Positions 32,582 through 50,127 of a stretch of 64,000 nucleotides of DNA are shown here, piece by piece. The position numbers were made by a program, and so were the translations under genes. How positions within the stretch are numbered: position 1 is the first letter of the stretch; the number at the start of each line of letters is the position of its first letter. Source of the DNA: Ophiodon elongatus (Eukaryota > Chordata > Actinopteri > Perciformes > Hexagrammidae). Location of the stretch: contig JACSYO010002135.1 in assembly GCA_016806645.1 (NCBI GenBank), positions 491,706 to 555,705 on the forward strand, read 5' to 3'. The notes below the pieces were generated by a model, which made no database searches, had not been told where the DNA came from, and saw only the letters and a list, made by a program, of their open reading frames with translations.

Positions 32582-33096
32582 GTGAGTTAAAACACCGTAA
32601 TGTCTCTCGATACTAAGGAATCTAAACTCAGTAAATAGCACCAAAAACCATTAGATAAACAAAATAAGACCAGAAGTGGGGTTTTGAATGCTGATGTCAT
32701 GGTTTGGTCTCCGGAGGGTGAATATCGATGACTTCTCTACTTTCTGACAGTATGTGGTAGTTTCTGATGGTTCCCATAGCAGAAAGTAGGCGGAACCAAT
32801 GCCCATTGGGTCTGTAATGGTTTCTTATGCTTCACAGCTACTAATTACTTTTCAGATTATAATTTTATACAAAACATATAATCAGTTTGTAAAAACCTGG
32901 TGTTTAGTTATAGATTTAACCATCCGAAAGTATCGAAATAGTCCCCAGAAAAAGGCCACCTCGAACAATAGGCCTGTCATGCTCCACCCACAGAGGCCGC
33001 TCCAATGGATACTGTGTTTGGCACTTCTTTTATTTAGCCAATTACATCATCATATATTACTACCATTTACTCGTTAAATGCTTAACACAGGACAAA

Positions 33097-38846
<5,750 letters not shown>

Positions 38847-39038
38847 ATTCTTATGCAGGACGTCCAACAAAGAGCCCCGTCCCAGCAGCAGCGGTCCGTC
38901 ATGCCCCTCCTTCTTTCCCGCCACCCGGCGCCGTCTTCTCTGAGGCAGGGCTCTCTACTCAAGGACTGGCTTATGCTCATCAAAACCCATCGGAAAAGTT
39001 TCCGCAGGAAAGGAAGGCCTGTGCCTCTTAGATCATAA
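38847..39038 (+). other. In-frame open frame directly after the eef1a copy 3 stop codon
   Basis: The frame is open for 63 codons after TGA at 38844-38846; KDWLMLIKTHRKSFRRK starts at 38961, 38 codons after the stop. Its only block difference from copy 2 is CTC for CTG (both Leu). AATAAA follows at 39058-39063. Confidence 0.55.
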
Positions 39039-39249
39039 TTAAGTTGAAACCAAAAACAATAAAAATCTTAAACATTGCCAAACGAAGACGTTTCTTTTGT
39101 GTTTTATTACATTTCAAGAATTAAGTGATGGCAAAACTTCCTCCAGGAGCTTCAAACATTCACACAGCAGAGCAGCATTTGTTCTCTGGGGTCAATCTTT
39201 GGCCTTTTCTCGTGTCTTTTAACGAACAGAGACGCTCCGGGTACAGAAC

Positions 39250-39353
39250 AGTAGACATGTTTGTTGTTTACGTTCATAATGATAATTTTGGGGGCGTGTC
39301 TTTGGAGGGAGGCCTGAGCGGACGAGTAAGTGTTGCCGACTTGGTCTCTTTCC
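39250..39353 (+). repeat. Truncated copy of the 37132-37370 repeat
   Basis: GTAGACATGTTTGTTGTTTACG onward matches 37135-37245 with a small deletion, then stops at GGTCTCTTTC. It directly follows the 3' flank shared by eef1a copies 2 and 3, so it is an insertion at the duplication edge. Confidence 0.6.
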
Positions 39354-40222
39354 TACTCTATAGCAGGGGAATTCAATTAATGTTTAACGAGGTCCAGTTA
39401 GAGAGAATTTCCTCATGCAAAGGTCCAGAACATCACAATAATGTCTAATTTGCGTAGTAGCCTAGTTGTATAAACGTCTGTATGTAATCCACAACTGACT
39501 CTCAAATCAAATAAATAAAGTTAAATGAATAATATCTCAACAATATTTATTGTCAGTTTTCAAATTTAACTGGATGATAATAATAAATAAATAAATATTC
39601 TTCTCTCATTTTGATTACAATAAGGGCTGGATTATAAAAATAAAATACATAACAGACAGCCTTTTAAAAAAATGTATCTTAAAATAAATTTACAAAAACT
39701 GAATTCAACTTAATTGTCTTTGTTCTGCAGCTTAAAATTCAGTTAATTCAGGTGTGATGTGATGTCACCCAAATTATATGTTTATATGATGCCAAGATAT
39801 TATATGTTTCTCATCTTCTAAAAAGAGAAAATTGTGTGCAAGTACTTTATCTGTGGTTATTAAAACCACTTGTGTCAGCTCTATTCTCCTCTCTGTTTAC
39901 ATTATTATTGGACAGTTAAAAATGTTATGTTAGGATTCTGATCATATTGGGCTCTTAGATCGTTTTTTTCTGTGCCTTCATTTTGGATGTGAGTGTGTAC
40001 GTTTGCTCAAAAGATTAGTGCTTCACATTGCCGCTTTTAATAATCGTCACAGTCTCTAAACACACTGACAAACTGGTTTTGAACTGTCAGTGGGAAGTCT
40101 GTCCATTCTTGGTTAATATATATGTATATACATATATATGATTTACAACGCATGTAATTGGTCGGTGTGTTTCCTGGACTGCTGAACGAGTGCCGTAAAG
40201 GCCAGAGAAACTGTGTCGGTTA
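39354..40222. other. Intergenic, no gene seen
   Basis: AT-rich sequence without coding features; includes a short TATATGTATATACATATATA palindrome near 40118-40138. A 12 bp direct repeat copy CTGTGTCGGTTA lies at 40211-40222 (partner at 44960-44971). Confidence 0.5.
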
Positions 40223-40618
40223 GGTAAAGTTGGAAAGATATTCACAGATTCGGATTTCTGAGAAATTCTGAGAATACATTTGACCCAGTGGTCATTAGTT
40301 AAAGTGTGGAAGTATTAGTGATTTGGTCAAACTAGTGCAATTGTAAACCTATGTTTTGTACTTTGTATTTGTCTTGAATATAAAAAGAAAGTATCACATA
40401 CATTAAGATAAGAGCCAACATAAGTAGTTCACTCATTTAATCTTCAAGAAAGAATACTTACCAATATACACATATATTGTTATGCTGGAATAACATTTTG
40501 ACGAGTTTGATTCAGTACAATTAAAAGAAAATGGAAAAATAAATGTGGCAAAACAAATACTCCTTGCATAACTATACCACATCTTCCTGTACATTATTAA
40601 TGAATGAATCAACAATCA

Positions 40619-43495
40619 CACCCTGTGGACCCACCACCCGCAGGGATAAGCATCGGGGTCGGGTGCTATGTGGACCGGGCGGCAGGCCGGGCAGGGGGCC
40701 TGGGCGAGCTGATCGCCGGCGGCATAGACTAGCTCTAGGGACGTGGAACGTCACCTCGCTAGCGGGGAAAGAGCCGGAGCTGGTGCGGGAGGTGGAGCGG
40801 TACCAGCTAGATATAGTTGGCCTCACCTCCACGCACAGCACTGGCTCTGGAACCAAGCTCCTGGAGAAAGGTTGGACTTTGTCCTTTTCTGGAGTTGCCC
40901 AGGGTGAGAGGCGCCGGGCGGGAGTGGGGATACTCACGAGCCCCCGGCTGAGCGCCGCCGTGTTGGAGTTCTACCCGGGGAGCGAGAGGGTCGTCTCCCT
41001 GCGCCTGCGGGTTGCGGGGAGTAAGGCTCTGACTGTTGTTTGTGCCTATGCACCGAACAGCAGTTCAGAGTATCCGGCCTTCTTGGAGTCGGTGGGAGGG
41101 GTCCTGGAAAGGGCGCCTCCTGCTGACTCCATAGTTCTCCTGGGAGACTTCAACGCTCACGTGGGCAACGACAGAGAAACCTGGCGGGGGGTGATTGGGA
41201 GGAACGGCTTGCCTGATCTGAACCCGAGTGGTGTCTCGCTGTTGGACTTCTGTGCTAGCCACGGTTTGTCCATAACGAACACCATGTTCGAACATAGGGT
41301 GGCTCATAAGTGTACCTGGTACCAGAACACCTTAGGCCGTAGATCAATGATCGACTTTGTAATCGTTTCATCTGATCTGCGGCCGTATGTCTTGGACACT
41401 CGGGTGAAGAGAGGAGCAGAGCTGTCAACTGATCACCACCTGGTGGTGAGTTGGATCAGATGGCAGGGGAATCGGCTGGAGAGACCCGGCAAGCCCAAAC
41501 GTGTAGTGAGGGTGAACTGGGAACGTCTGGCGGAGGATCCTGTCCGGGAGGTCTTCAACTCCCACCTCCGGAAGAACTTCTCACACATCCCAAGGGAGGC
41601 TGGGGACATGGAATCCGAGTGGACCATGTTCAAAGCCTCTATTGTGGACGCGGCCGCTAGGAGCTGTGGTCGGAAGGTCACCGGTGCCTGTCGTGGCGGT
41701 AACCCGAGAACCCGGTGGTGGACACCGGGGGTGAGGGAAGCCGTCAAACTGAAGAAGGAGGCCTTTCGGGCCTGGTTGGCTCGGGGGTCTCCTGAAACAG
41801 CGGAGAGGTACCGGCAGGCCAAAAGGGCTGCAGCTGCGGTGGTCGCGGACGCTAAAACTCGGGCATGGGAGGAGTTCGGGGAGGCCATGGAGAAGGACTT
41901 TCGGTTGGCCTCAAGGAAGTTCTGGCAAACCATCCGACGGCTCAGGAAGGGAAAGCAGGGCTTACCCCAGGCTGTGCTCAGCACGGGGGGGGAACTGCTG
42001 ACCCGGACAGGGGACATCGTCGGGCGGTGGAAAGAGCACTTTGAGGAACTCCTAAACCCGGCCAACATGTCCTCTAGAGAGGAGGCAGCGCCTGACGACT
42101 TGGGGGGGGTCGAATCCATATCCTTGGCAGAGGCCACTAAGGTAGTCAATAAGCTCCTTGGTGGCAAGTGTGCTCGAATTATCGGGGTATCACACTACTC
42201 AGCCTCCCGGGGAAAGTGTATGCCAGGGTGCTGGAAAGGAGGCTCCGACCGATTGTCGAACCTCGGATTCAAGAGGAGCAGTGCGGATTCCGTCCCGGTC
42301 GTGGAACAGTGGACCAGCTCTTTACCCTCGCAAGACTACTGGAGGGGCTCTGGGAGTTTGCCCAACCAGTCTACATGTGTTTTGTGGACTTGGAGAAGGC
42401 CTTCGACCGGGTCCCTCGGGGGTTTTTGTGGGGGGTGCTGCGGGAGTATGGGGTGCCGGACCCGTTACAACGGGCCATCCGATCTCTGTACAACTGCAGT
42501 AGGAGCTGTGTTCGTATTCTCGGCAATAAGTCAGACGCGTTCCCGGTGGGTGTTGGCCTCCGCCAGGGCTGCCCTTTATCACCGGTCCTGTTCGTGACTT
42601 TCATGGACAGGATATCTAGGCGTAGCCGGGGGGAGGAGAACGTCGGGTTCGGGGGTCTCGGGATCGCCTCTCTGCTGTTCGCAGATGATGTGGTCCTGTT
42701 AGCCTCTTCGGACCATGACCTCCAGCATTCACTGGGGCGATTTGGAGCCGAGTGTGACGCGGCGGGGATGAGGGTAAGCACATCTAAATCCGAGGCCATG
42801 GTGCTCTGCCGGAAACCGGTGGATTGCTCCCTCCGGGTGGGGACGCAGTGCCTGCCGCAAGCGAAGGAGTTCAAGTATCTCGGGGTCTTGTTCACGAGTG
42901 AGGGTAAGATGGAGCGGGAGATCGACCGGCGGATCGGTGCGGCTGCAGCAGTAAAACAGGCGCTGCACCGGAACGTCTTGGTGAAGAGGGAGCTGAGCCG
43001 GAAGGCAAAGCTCGCAATTTACTGGGCGGTCTACGTTCCGACCCTCACCTATGGTCACGAACTCTGGGTCGTGACCGAAAGAACGAGGTCTCGGATACAA
43101 GCGGCCGAAATGAGTTTTCTCCGTAGGGTGGCCGGGCTCAGCCTTAGAGATAGGGTAAGGAGCTCGGACATCCGGAGGGAACTTGGAGTTGAGGCGCTAC
43201 TCCTTCGTATCGAAAGGAGTCAGCTGAGGTGGTTCGGGCATCTGATCAGGATGCCTCCTGGACGCCTCCCGTTAGAGGTTTTCCAGGCACGCCCAACTGG
43301 TAGGAGGCCCCGGGGAAGACCCAGGACACGCTGGAGGGATTATATCTCCCAGCTGGCCTGGGAACGCCTCGGGATCCCCCAGAACGAGCTGGAACGTGTT
43401 GCGGGTGAGAGGGAAGCCTGGGTCGGCCTGCTAGGCCTGCTGCCACCGCGACCCGACCCCGGATAAGTGGAGGATAATGGATGGATGGATGGATG
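40619..43495 (+). mobile_element. Rex3 (RTE clade) non-LTR retrotransposon, defective
   Basis: Non-LTR retrotransposon ending in ATGGATGGATGGATGGA, the GATG tail typical of Rex3. Perfect 13 bp target-site duplications GAATCAACAATCA flank it (40606-40618 and 43496-43508). The first frame (to about 42161) encodes an APE endonuclease: [53 protein letters not shown]. The second (42168-43466) encodes reverse transcriptase: [36 protein letters not shown], the catalytic FADDVVLL, and a C-terminal RPRGRPRTRWRDYI region. At about 42162-42168 the endonuclease frame jumps directly into the reverse transcriptase frame: the finger region before CSNYRGIT is missing, about 50-60 codons compared with related elements, with a frame change. 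The 5' end looks truncated. The intact target duplication indicates recent insertion. Confidence 0.93.
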
Positions 43496-43508
43496 GAATC
43501 AACAATCA

Positions 43509-44433
43509 TACCTTTGACATGAACAAAAAAAGAAAATTGGTGAAATATAGTTGACATGTATCAAGAATCAAAAAATGGGAACTATGGACATGTTTAATTC
43601 AGTTGCACATATTTTGTAGAGCACCCTCCCCCCCTTTTTGTGCTTGACTTTATGCTTGTTTTTTTTTTAACTTGAGCTTGACGTCTGCCTGTTGTGAAAG
43701 CACTTGTGGATAAATAGATTTTGCCTGACATGCAGTTTACTGCATGATGGGGGTTGTTGAAAATCTAATGCCTAAAGACCTAAACCTTCCTATCTTTGGT
43801 AAGAGTTAGCCAAACTCACCTACAGCCCACTTCGATTGGGCTGTTACACAACACACAATACCAAGGGGTATCTTTGTTTGCTATTTGAGCTGCTGTCATT
43901 CCAAGGCACTGCGTGTGAAACCATCTTCTACAAGTTCCACACGGAATCTACATGGGGATAAATACATTAAACATATTAAGAAAATGACAACTTTAGGAAA
44001 CCTCTAATGCATACAAGTTAACAATATTTGATTTGACTTCAATGTTATCCCTTGAATCTCACTCCAGATTATCTACAGATTATCCACAACTCAGATTATC
44101 TGTTTATGTCTCAAAAGACCCGAACCAATATTCTGATTTCTGGAAAGCAAATAGGACACCGTTTTACATAGTGTCGATGCTAAATACATTTTGGTTAAAA
44201 TTATTCCAAATTGAGCAAACAATTTTAAAAACCTGGTGGTTTTGCATAATCATCAGATGGTGACTGACGTGAAATTGGTGCCACTACACTTTGTCCTAAA
44301 AACAAAATTGAGACCATTAAAAGAGATTTCCGAACAAAGTATTGTAGCTTTACCAACACAGGATTCCTGGTGGTTGAACAGAATTGATGGTGTTACACTG
44401 CATTAGAATTAAATTGTAAAAAATTCGGCAAAA
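43509..44433. other. Intergenic, no gene seen
   Basis: AT-rich sequence between the Rex3 insertion and the 44434 duplication; no coding or RNA feature recognised. Confidence 0.5.
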
Positions 44434-44693
44434 GCACATTTAATCAAAGTAACTGCTGTAGTATAACAAGGAGGAGCCCATTGGTGTATGAAAGAGGTTT
44501 GGACATGCTACTATTCATAACAATGAAGCTATTGAATATTTCTTCCAATAAATATTCAATATAATTATTAATAATTAATCATAAAGCACATTTTATTAAA
44601 ATAACTGCTGTAGTATAACAAAGAGGAGCCCATTGGTGTATGAAATAAGTTTGGTCTTGCTACACTTCATAATAGTGAAGTTATTGAATATGT
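44434..44693. repeat. Diverged tandem duplication of about 110-150 bp
   Basis: The motif GTAGTATAACAA followed by GAGGAGCCCATTGGTGTATG occurs at about 44458 and again at about 44610, each followed by similar TTTGG-CTTGCTACA/CTACT and GAAG-TATTGAATAT segments. Confidence 0.75.
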
Positions 44694-45002
44694 TTGTAGT
44701 CTGTGTTTTCCGCATTGCACTTTGTAGACGGTCCCTGAGCACTCGTCTCACAGCCGCCGCTCATTGAGACCAATGCTATTCATCTAGCTCGCAGAACGGC
44801 CCGTTTTGGTAAAATGAAGGTTAATTAAGGTTGTAGCTTGTTGTCTACATCACCATGGTTACAGAGAAGTGTTGATTGTATTTTTACACCGTTTCGCTGT
44901 CGAGTTATTGATCCGGGAAATCCGAATCTGTGAATATCTTTCCAACTTTACCCAACTAGCTGTGTCGGTTAAAATAGAAGCGTCAAAATGTAATAATTCT
45001 CA

Positions 45003-45246
45003 ATTATCTATCATTACATTACATTTCATTTAGCAGACGCTTTTACCCAAAGCGACTTATAATAAGTGCATTCAACTATGAAAGTTCAAACCCAGCGCAA
45101 CAAGAATCAAGAAAGTACAATTTCCTCAAGAAAGCCAAACTACCAAGTGCTATAAGTAAGAGACACATCGACATGGGCTAGCGGAGCCGGGGATCGAAAC
45201 GCCGATCGAAGGACGACCCTACTCACCACTAAGCCACAGTCACCCT
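45003..45246 (-). mobile_element. SINE-like teleost repeat with tRNA-related end
   Basis: The left part carries TTTAGCAGACGCTTTTACCC and AAAGCGACTTATAAT, a widespread teleost motif. The right part (45166-45246) is the reverse complement of a tRNA-like head, GGTGACTGTGGCTTAGTGGTG, with a damaged B box. It is about 90 percent like 56047-56137. Confidence 0.65.
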
Positions 45247-45299
45247 AATAAAGCCTTAAACTGCAACTCATTTGAAAGCCTTATTCTTCTATCACAGCC

Positions 45300-46003
45300 A
45301 ACCTGGGAAACAATACAGCCAATTCTATTTGTTATAGTGTACCGGGCCTCGGATCCATATTCTGAATTTTTATCAAGTTAAAACAAATAAAGTTATTATT
45401 GTAGGTGATTTTAATATTCATGTGGATGTCGATAATGACAGCCTTAGTACTGCGTTTATCTCATTATTAGATTCGATAGGCTTCTGTCAGAGTGTACAGA
45501 AACCCACTCACTGTTTTAACCACACCCTCGACCTTGTTCTTGCATATGGCATTAAAATAGAACATCTAATAGTTTTTCCACAGAACCCTCTTTTATCAGA
45601 CTATTACCTAATAACTTTAGAGTTTATACTACCGGAGTGTACACCGTTAGGCAAACGTTTCTACACCAGATGTCTATCTGACAGTGCTGTAGCTAAATTT
45701 AAAGAAGCGATTCCATCTGTATTTAATTCAATACCATGTCTCAATATAACGGAGGACTCCTGTGCTAACTTTAGTTCGTCCCAGATTGATCATCTAGTCG
45801 ATAGTGCTACAGGCTCACTGAGACTGACACTAGACTCTATAGCCCCTCTAAAAAAGAAGATAATAAAACAGAGGAGGTTCGCTCCATGGTATAACCCTCA
45901 AACCCGCAAAATAAAACAAACATCGCGAAAGCTTGAAAGGATATGCCGTTCCACCAGTTTAGAAGAATCTCGGTTAGTTTGGCGAAATAGTCTTAAAACA
46001 TAA
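45300..46003 (+). pseudogene. L2/CR1-type LINE endonuclease fragment
   Basis: An open frame (45422-46003) continues upstream, broken, to about 45340. It encodes the end of an APE endonuclease: VIIVGDFNIHVDVDNDS, LLDSIGFCQSV, THCFNHTLDLVLAYG and LLSDYYLITLEF, followed by a linker region with RRFAPWYNPQTRK that precedes reverse transcriptase in such elements. Reverse transcriptase itself is absent, so this is a dead fragment. The clade is my best guess from the motifs. Confidence 0.75.
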
Positions 46004-46023
46004 GAAGATCCTCCGTAAGAGGA

Positions 46024-46646
46024 TGGCATCCTGATCGCGAATTTTCGCGTCGCGTCATTCGCGTGGTGTGTTCATGCCGGACTATTTGTGGTTATTTCGC
46101 TTTTTCGCACTTCAGAGAGGGGGCGTGGCTTATCTCTGAGGAAATAGTTCCTTTCTGCCATCCATCCGGAAGAAATAACCACTAGTTCTGCTTTGTACAT
46201 GTTGTGGAAGTCCCACAAACGTTGGAACATCAAACGCCCTCATGTCTGGGTTCATAACATCATCCGTAGTCGCACACAGCTTCTCCAGGAGCTGTGTCTG
46301 GAGGACTTCCTCTTCCAGACTATCGACTTCTCCTTCATAGTTTCTGATCAGCAACGGCAGGACGGCGGTGATGACGGGCGGAGCTTCTCAACGCTGATTG
46401 GCTTTCGCAACTCAGCGTCACGCAAATTTTTCGCCCGAGTTGAAAAATTTCAACTCACGCGAATAAGCGAATTATTCGCGTCGCGTCATTCATGATTTCA
46501 CGCCGGGCGATTGCCCGGCGTGAAATCACGCGACAACGCGCGAACTCGGCGAAAATTTACTTTTCCGCAACCATTTCGCGTCTGTGCATTGACTTTGTAT
46601 GTAATCTGGTCGCGTGAAAAATTCGCATTTGGTGTGAACGCACCTT
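46024..46646. mobile_element. Degenerate Harbinger-like DNA transposon debris with palindromes
   Basis: The plus-strand frame at 46193-46495 has HVWVHNIIRSRTQLLQELCL, weakly like the WVHP-I-R-R--G-Y--L--EL start of PIF/Harbinger transposases. The flanks are rich in CGCG motifs: TTCGCGTCGCGTCATTCGCG at the left and again near 46470. The right end reads GGTGTGAACGCACC before TTAA. A near-perfect 34 bp palindrome lies at about 46495-46528. No intact terminal repeat pair was defined. Confidence 0.4.
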
Positions 46647-46733
46647 AAGGCTGAGCCCAGCCACCCTACGGAGAAAACTCATTTCGGCTGCTTTTATCAG
46701 AAACCTCGTTCTTTCGGTCACGACCCAGAGTAG
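46647..46733 (-). pseudogene. Rex3 reverse transcriptase C-terminal fragment
   Basis: Reverse complement of about 87 bp closely resembling 43067-43153 of the Rex3 element (RRVAGLSL and VTERTRSRIQ region), with several substitutions. It is an older, independent insertion on the minus strand. Confidence 0.8.
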
Positions 46734-46799
46734 CTATATCCATTCAGCTGAATTATTCCAAGTGCAATCAAGACGCCGTTGGATGACAGAAGTGCACTA

Positions 46800-47400
46800 C
46801 AAGATAGCTGAAGGGGAGAGGCTGTCCTCAGACGGGGTTCGAGATTGCAGCTCCGATCCTGGATTTTGGGTAAAAGAATCCCACCCGGTGAGAAATTATT
46901 TTGCAATGTAACAGACAGTTGGAAGGGTAAACTTGTAATGTCGCACATAAGGGTGCTGGACAGATGTGTCCTGGTTGACTTGCAGTCTTGAAAGACGATT
47001 TAGTGTATCCTTTCAAGTTGAAGTAAGTCTTGATTTGACCAGATTGTTTTGAAAGTTCCGTAAATTAACTAGAGAGAAGTTGGCGCCTCGGTAAACCGGT
47101 GTTCTCGGACCCAAGTTTCGCAAGGGTACATAGACATGTCCTAGCGAACTTGTAGTATTTGTACATTTTTGGTGTATCTGGTCAAGTCTTGATTGGACCA
47201 AGTGTTTTTTGAAGATACCGTAGACAACTAGCTGGAGAGAATGGGTAAAAGTCAAAGCAAGTCCAAGCCTGAGCAGCCCGTTGCCAAAATCTTATCTCCA
47301 ATTATAAAATGTTTGTGGGAAAAAAACTGAACAATTGGAAGAATGGATAAAAATGGGATTCATGAGGAGGTAGGCAAAGACAACCGCGGTGTTTAGAGAA
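46800..47400 (+). mobile_element. Possible endogenous retrovirus leader and gag start, relic
   Basis: A TTGGCGCC motif at about 47081, resembling the start of a retroviral tRNA primer-binding site, is followed 150 bp later by an ATG (47241) opening MGKSQSKSKPEQ, which fits an N-myristoylation signal (MGxxxS) as in Gag proteins. The frame stops after 29 codons. The leader contains a diverged direct repeat (CTTGATT-GACCA to GAGAGAA at 47026-47078 and 47190-47240). No protease, polymerase, envelope or LTR pair was recognised, so this is tentative. Confidence 0.3.
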
Positions 47401-49910
47401 TCCAACTCCACTTTCACTAAGCTACGTAGTTATGATGCGACGTCAGACGCATGTTAGTGATATCAGTCTGCAGCGGTGAAACTACAATGTTCAGAAGATG
47501 GACTACAAAGAAGCGCATCTTAGATACTTCGTCCGTGTTCTTACAGTGTTGCGTCACAACGACGACTTAAACGCGGACAACCCGGTTCAAGGTATTACTT
47601 TTGATTGCTTATTTGCTTATTTATAATACTTGTTTTGATCTTGTTCTTTTTTACTATGTCTCTTGTTTGCACTTTACCCTCTGCTACTGTAATTCTGTAA
47701 ATTTCCCCACTGCGGGACTAATACAGGATTATCTTATCTTATCTTATCTTAACAACATAAACAACCTGGGTCAAAGTATTACTTTATTAACAAGGTTGGA
47801 ATATAAATGAAAGAAGGAATATAAAAGTAAAATCAAGGGATTGTCACAAAGCTACTAAAAAGCTACTAAACTGTCTCATTCTTCAGTTTCAAACATGTTG
47901 AATTAAATATGTTCTCCCACTAACAATGTCTCATATCCCTCTTTGTTGTTATGGTTTATATGCAGATTATAATCTGATCATGAGAATATGCAGACAATAG
48001 TTTATGAAACACAACACAACTCAGTGTGACCTAGAAGTGTTGACTTGATAGTGTTTTAAAATTGTAATGTGACAAAATAGTTGATTGAAAAGATGATAAT
48101 CAAAAACATGACTCAGACAAAAGGGACCAGCATTGCTGCACTCAATGCCGCATTCCTGTTCCCACTGAGGAGCTTGTCCAGTTTAACCTTTTATCAAAGC
48201 TTCTGTATCTGAAGTCAAATCAAAGAATGAGGGCTGAGGCTGCAGTAAACACCAAAGAGAGCAGATCAAATACGTCACTTTGATAACTTTACAGCAGTTC
48301 TCAGCAACAGCAATGTAACATTCGTAGTTTGCCAGCAGGTTTAACATTATTGAAAGTTCACAGCATCTAAACATTTCCAAGTTATGGCAACGGTTACTTA
48401 TATGATCTGTGTTTGTCTTCATGATGGCTTGTTCTCGCAAACAGCTGAATAGTGCGTCACTTTAAATTTTGCCGCAGTAAGGAATTGTGGGGCAGAATTG
48501 TCTATTTTCCTTTCGTAAAGGAAGGTCCAGTGTTTCCTATGCTAAAGGCATAAGCATTGAAGCACCTTTCCTTTGCGTTTGGAGAATTCAAACAGGTCTT
48601 ATCATGGCAGCCACTTAGATACTAAGTGTTGATACTCAACATCAGTCGTCAGAATGAGGGGAGGAGCAGGCGGAGGGAACCCCAAAGAGGGACCAACCGA
48701 CGCACACACATCACAACACAGAGGGTGTTAAATTCAGATTGAGATTATATATGTGAATATTCCAAAAGCCGATCCTGCAACATCAGACTTGTTCCCAATG
48801 CCCGACGGATTTCCTCCTTTAGACGAGGAGGACAATGAAAGTGACATTTCTGTGTAATACATTATTACAGCTATCTGAGAAATGTGATCTCACAAAACAG
48901 CTTATGCTTTCTTTTATTTTTTACTTGATAAAGCAAATAATTAAATTGACAGTTGATTTCGGATAATTATTATGATAATATAACTACGTGGATGGTTAGA
49001 TTTGTTTAAATTGTTGTGATTATTGCTTGTTACGAACTCACTGACATGTATTTTTATACAGTACCACAGAGATGGAGGTCGGACATCTGTTTCACCTCAT
49101 CTCCGGAGATCTTGCGAGAACAGCTAATGTCTTAACCTTATCGATTGATGATGTGCATATGTAAACCTTTTTGGGTAATATATTTCGATGTTCTGATAAA
49201 TTGTAAATATTTTAATGGTCATAAGAAATCGTTAGCTATAGGCTACAACTATAGGAACCCATGCTGACACGGGGAGAACATGCAAATTTAACACAAAGTA
49301 TTTTGCTTGCATTAACATTAGCAAGCAAAGATATGCATGGATCTGGTGCTGGTAAGTATGCAATGAATTCCATTGCATTTCTTTGCAAGACCCGCCCTGT
49401 GAGCTGGTTGGTTAACTTGAGTAGTTGGGTCAGATTAACCCATTGGCCAGGGTATAGGACCTGCCTGGCCAATCCTAGCGCTTAAATTTTGCGCATGGCG
49501 GGTCTTGCTATGAAAGTTGGATTCATAATAACGCACGTTGGTTGCTTCATAACATTAGAAGTTACGTAGGTTATTTTGCTACATTAGTTACACACTGTTG
49601 GCGCTGTAGGGGAGCTGAAAAGAGGCAAGGCACTCAAAAGCACGCATGAATATCACATGCTTTGCATTTTCCTGGCAAAAACGAGTTCTTAACATAGAAA
49701 TCAATCGACGGGCTGTTCTATACAACCGAGAAAATCAGGACGAGTCTCAGTTTTGCATTAATTCCAGTTTCACATAGGCAATACAATGCGAATAGTACAT
49801 CTAAATTGTGTCACATTGTGCCTTTAGAATTTTGCCAGTGGCCTGTGTGTTGAACAGACACTGACCAATGGATAGAGTGGGATCGATCCATAGCTTGAAG
49901 TTCATCCATA
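47401..49910. other. Intergenic, no recognisable gene
   Basis: Low-complexity (TTATC)n near 47735-47752 and AT-rich sequence. A short frame ending at 48857 (from about 48732) has an acidic C-terminal look (FPPLDEEDNESDISV) but no identifiable family. Nothing else is supported. Confidence 0.5.
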
Positions 49911-50127
49911 GTATTTAAAAAGACTTGTTGTGATGCGACATCCAGAATCCGATCAACCTTTATTGATCATTATTTTTTTTGTTTCAATTCAGGTTCTGTC
50001 AGGACATAAGATGAGCACAAAAAGCTCCTCCAACTTTTTTTTCATTTATTTTGTCAAATATATCAATAGTCCAGCATTTGTCCTTAACTCCCCTGTCTGT
50101 CTTTTCTTGCCCATCTCTTCCTCTGAG

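Larger units (their letters stand above)
40223..44952. repeat. 36 bp perfect inverted repeat enclosing 4.7 kb
   Basis: The sequence at 40223-40258 is the exact reverse complement of 44917-44952. The 12-mer CTGTGTCGGTTA abuts the left arm outside (40211-40222) and recurs in the same orientation 7 bp beyond the right arm (44960-44971). This is the layout of terminal inverted repeats with a target duplication, with the Rex3 element nested inside. No transposase was found inside. Confidence 0.6.

Noticed and set aside
40543..42597. 684-codon frame as a host gene
   Set aside because: It is the Rex3 endonuclease frame; the last 140 codons read the reverse transcriptase region in the wrong frame.
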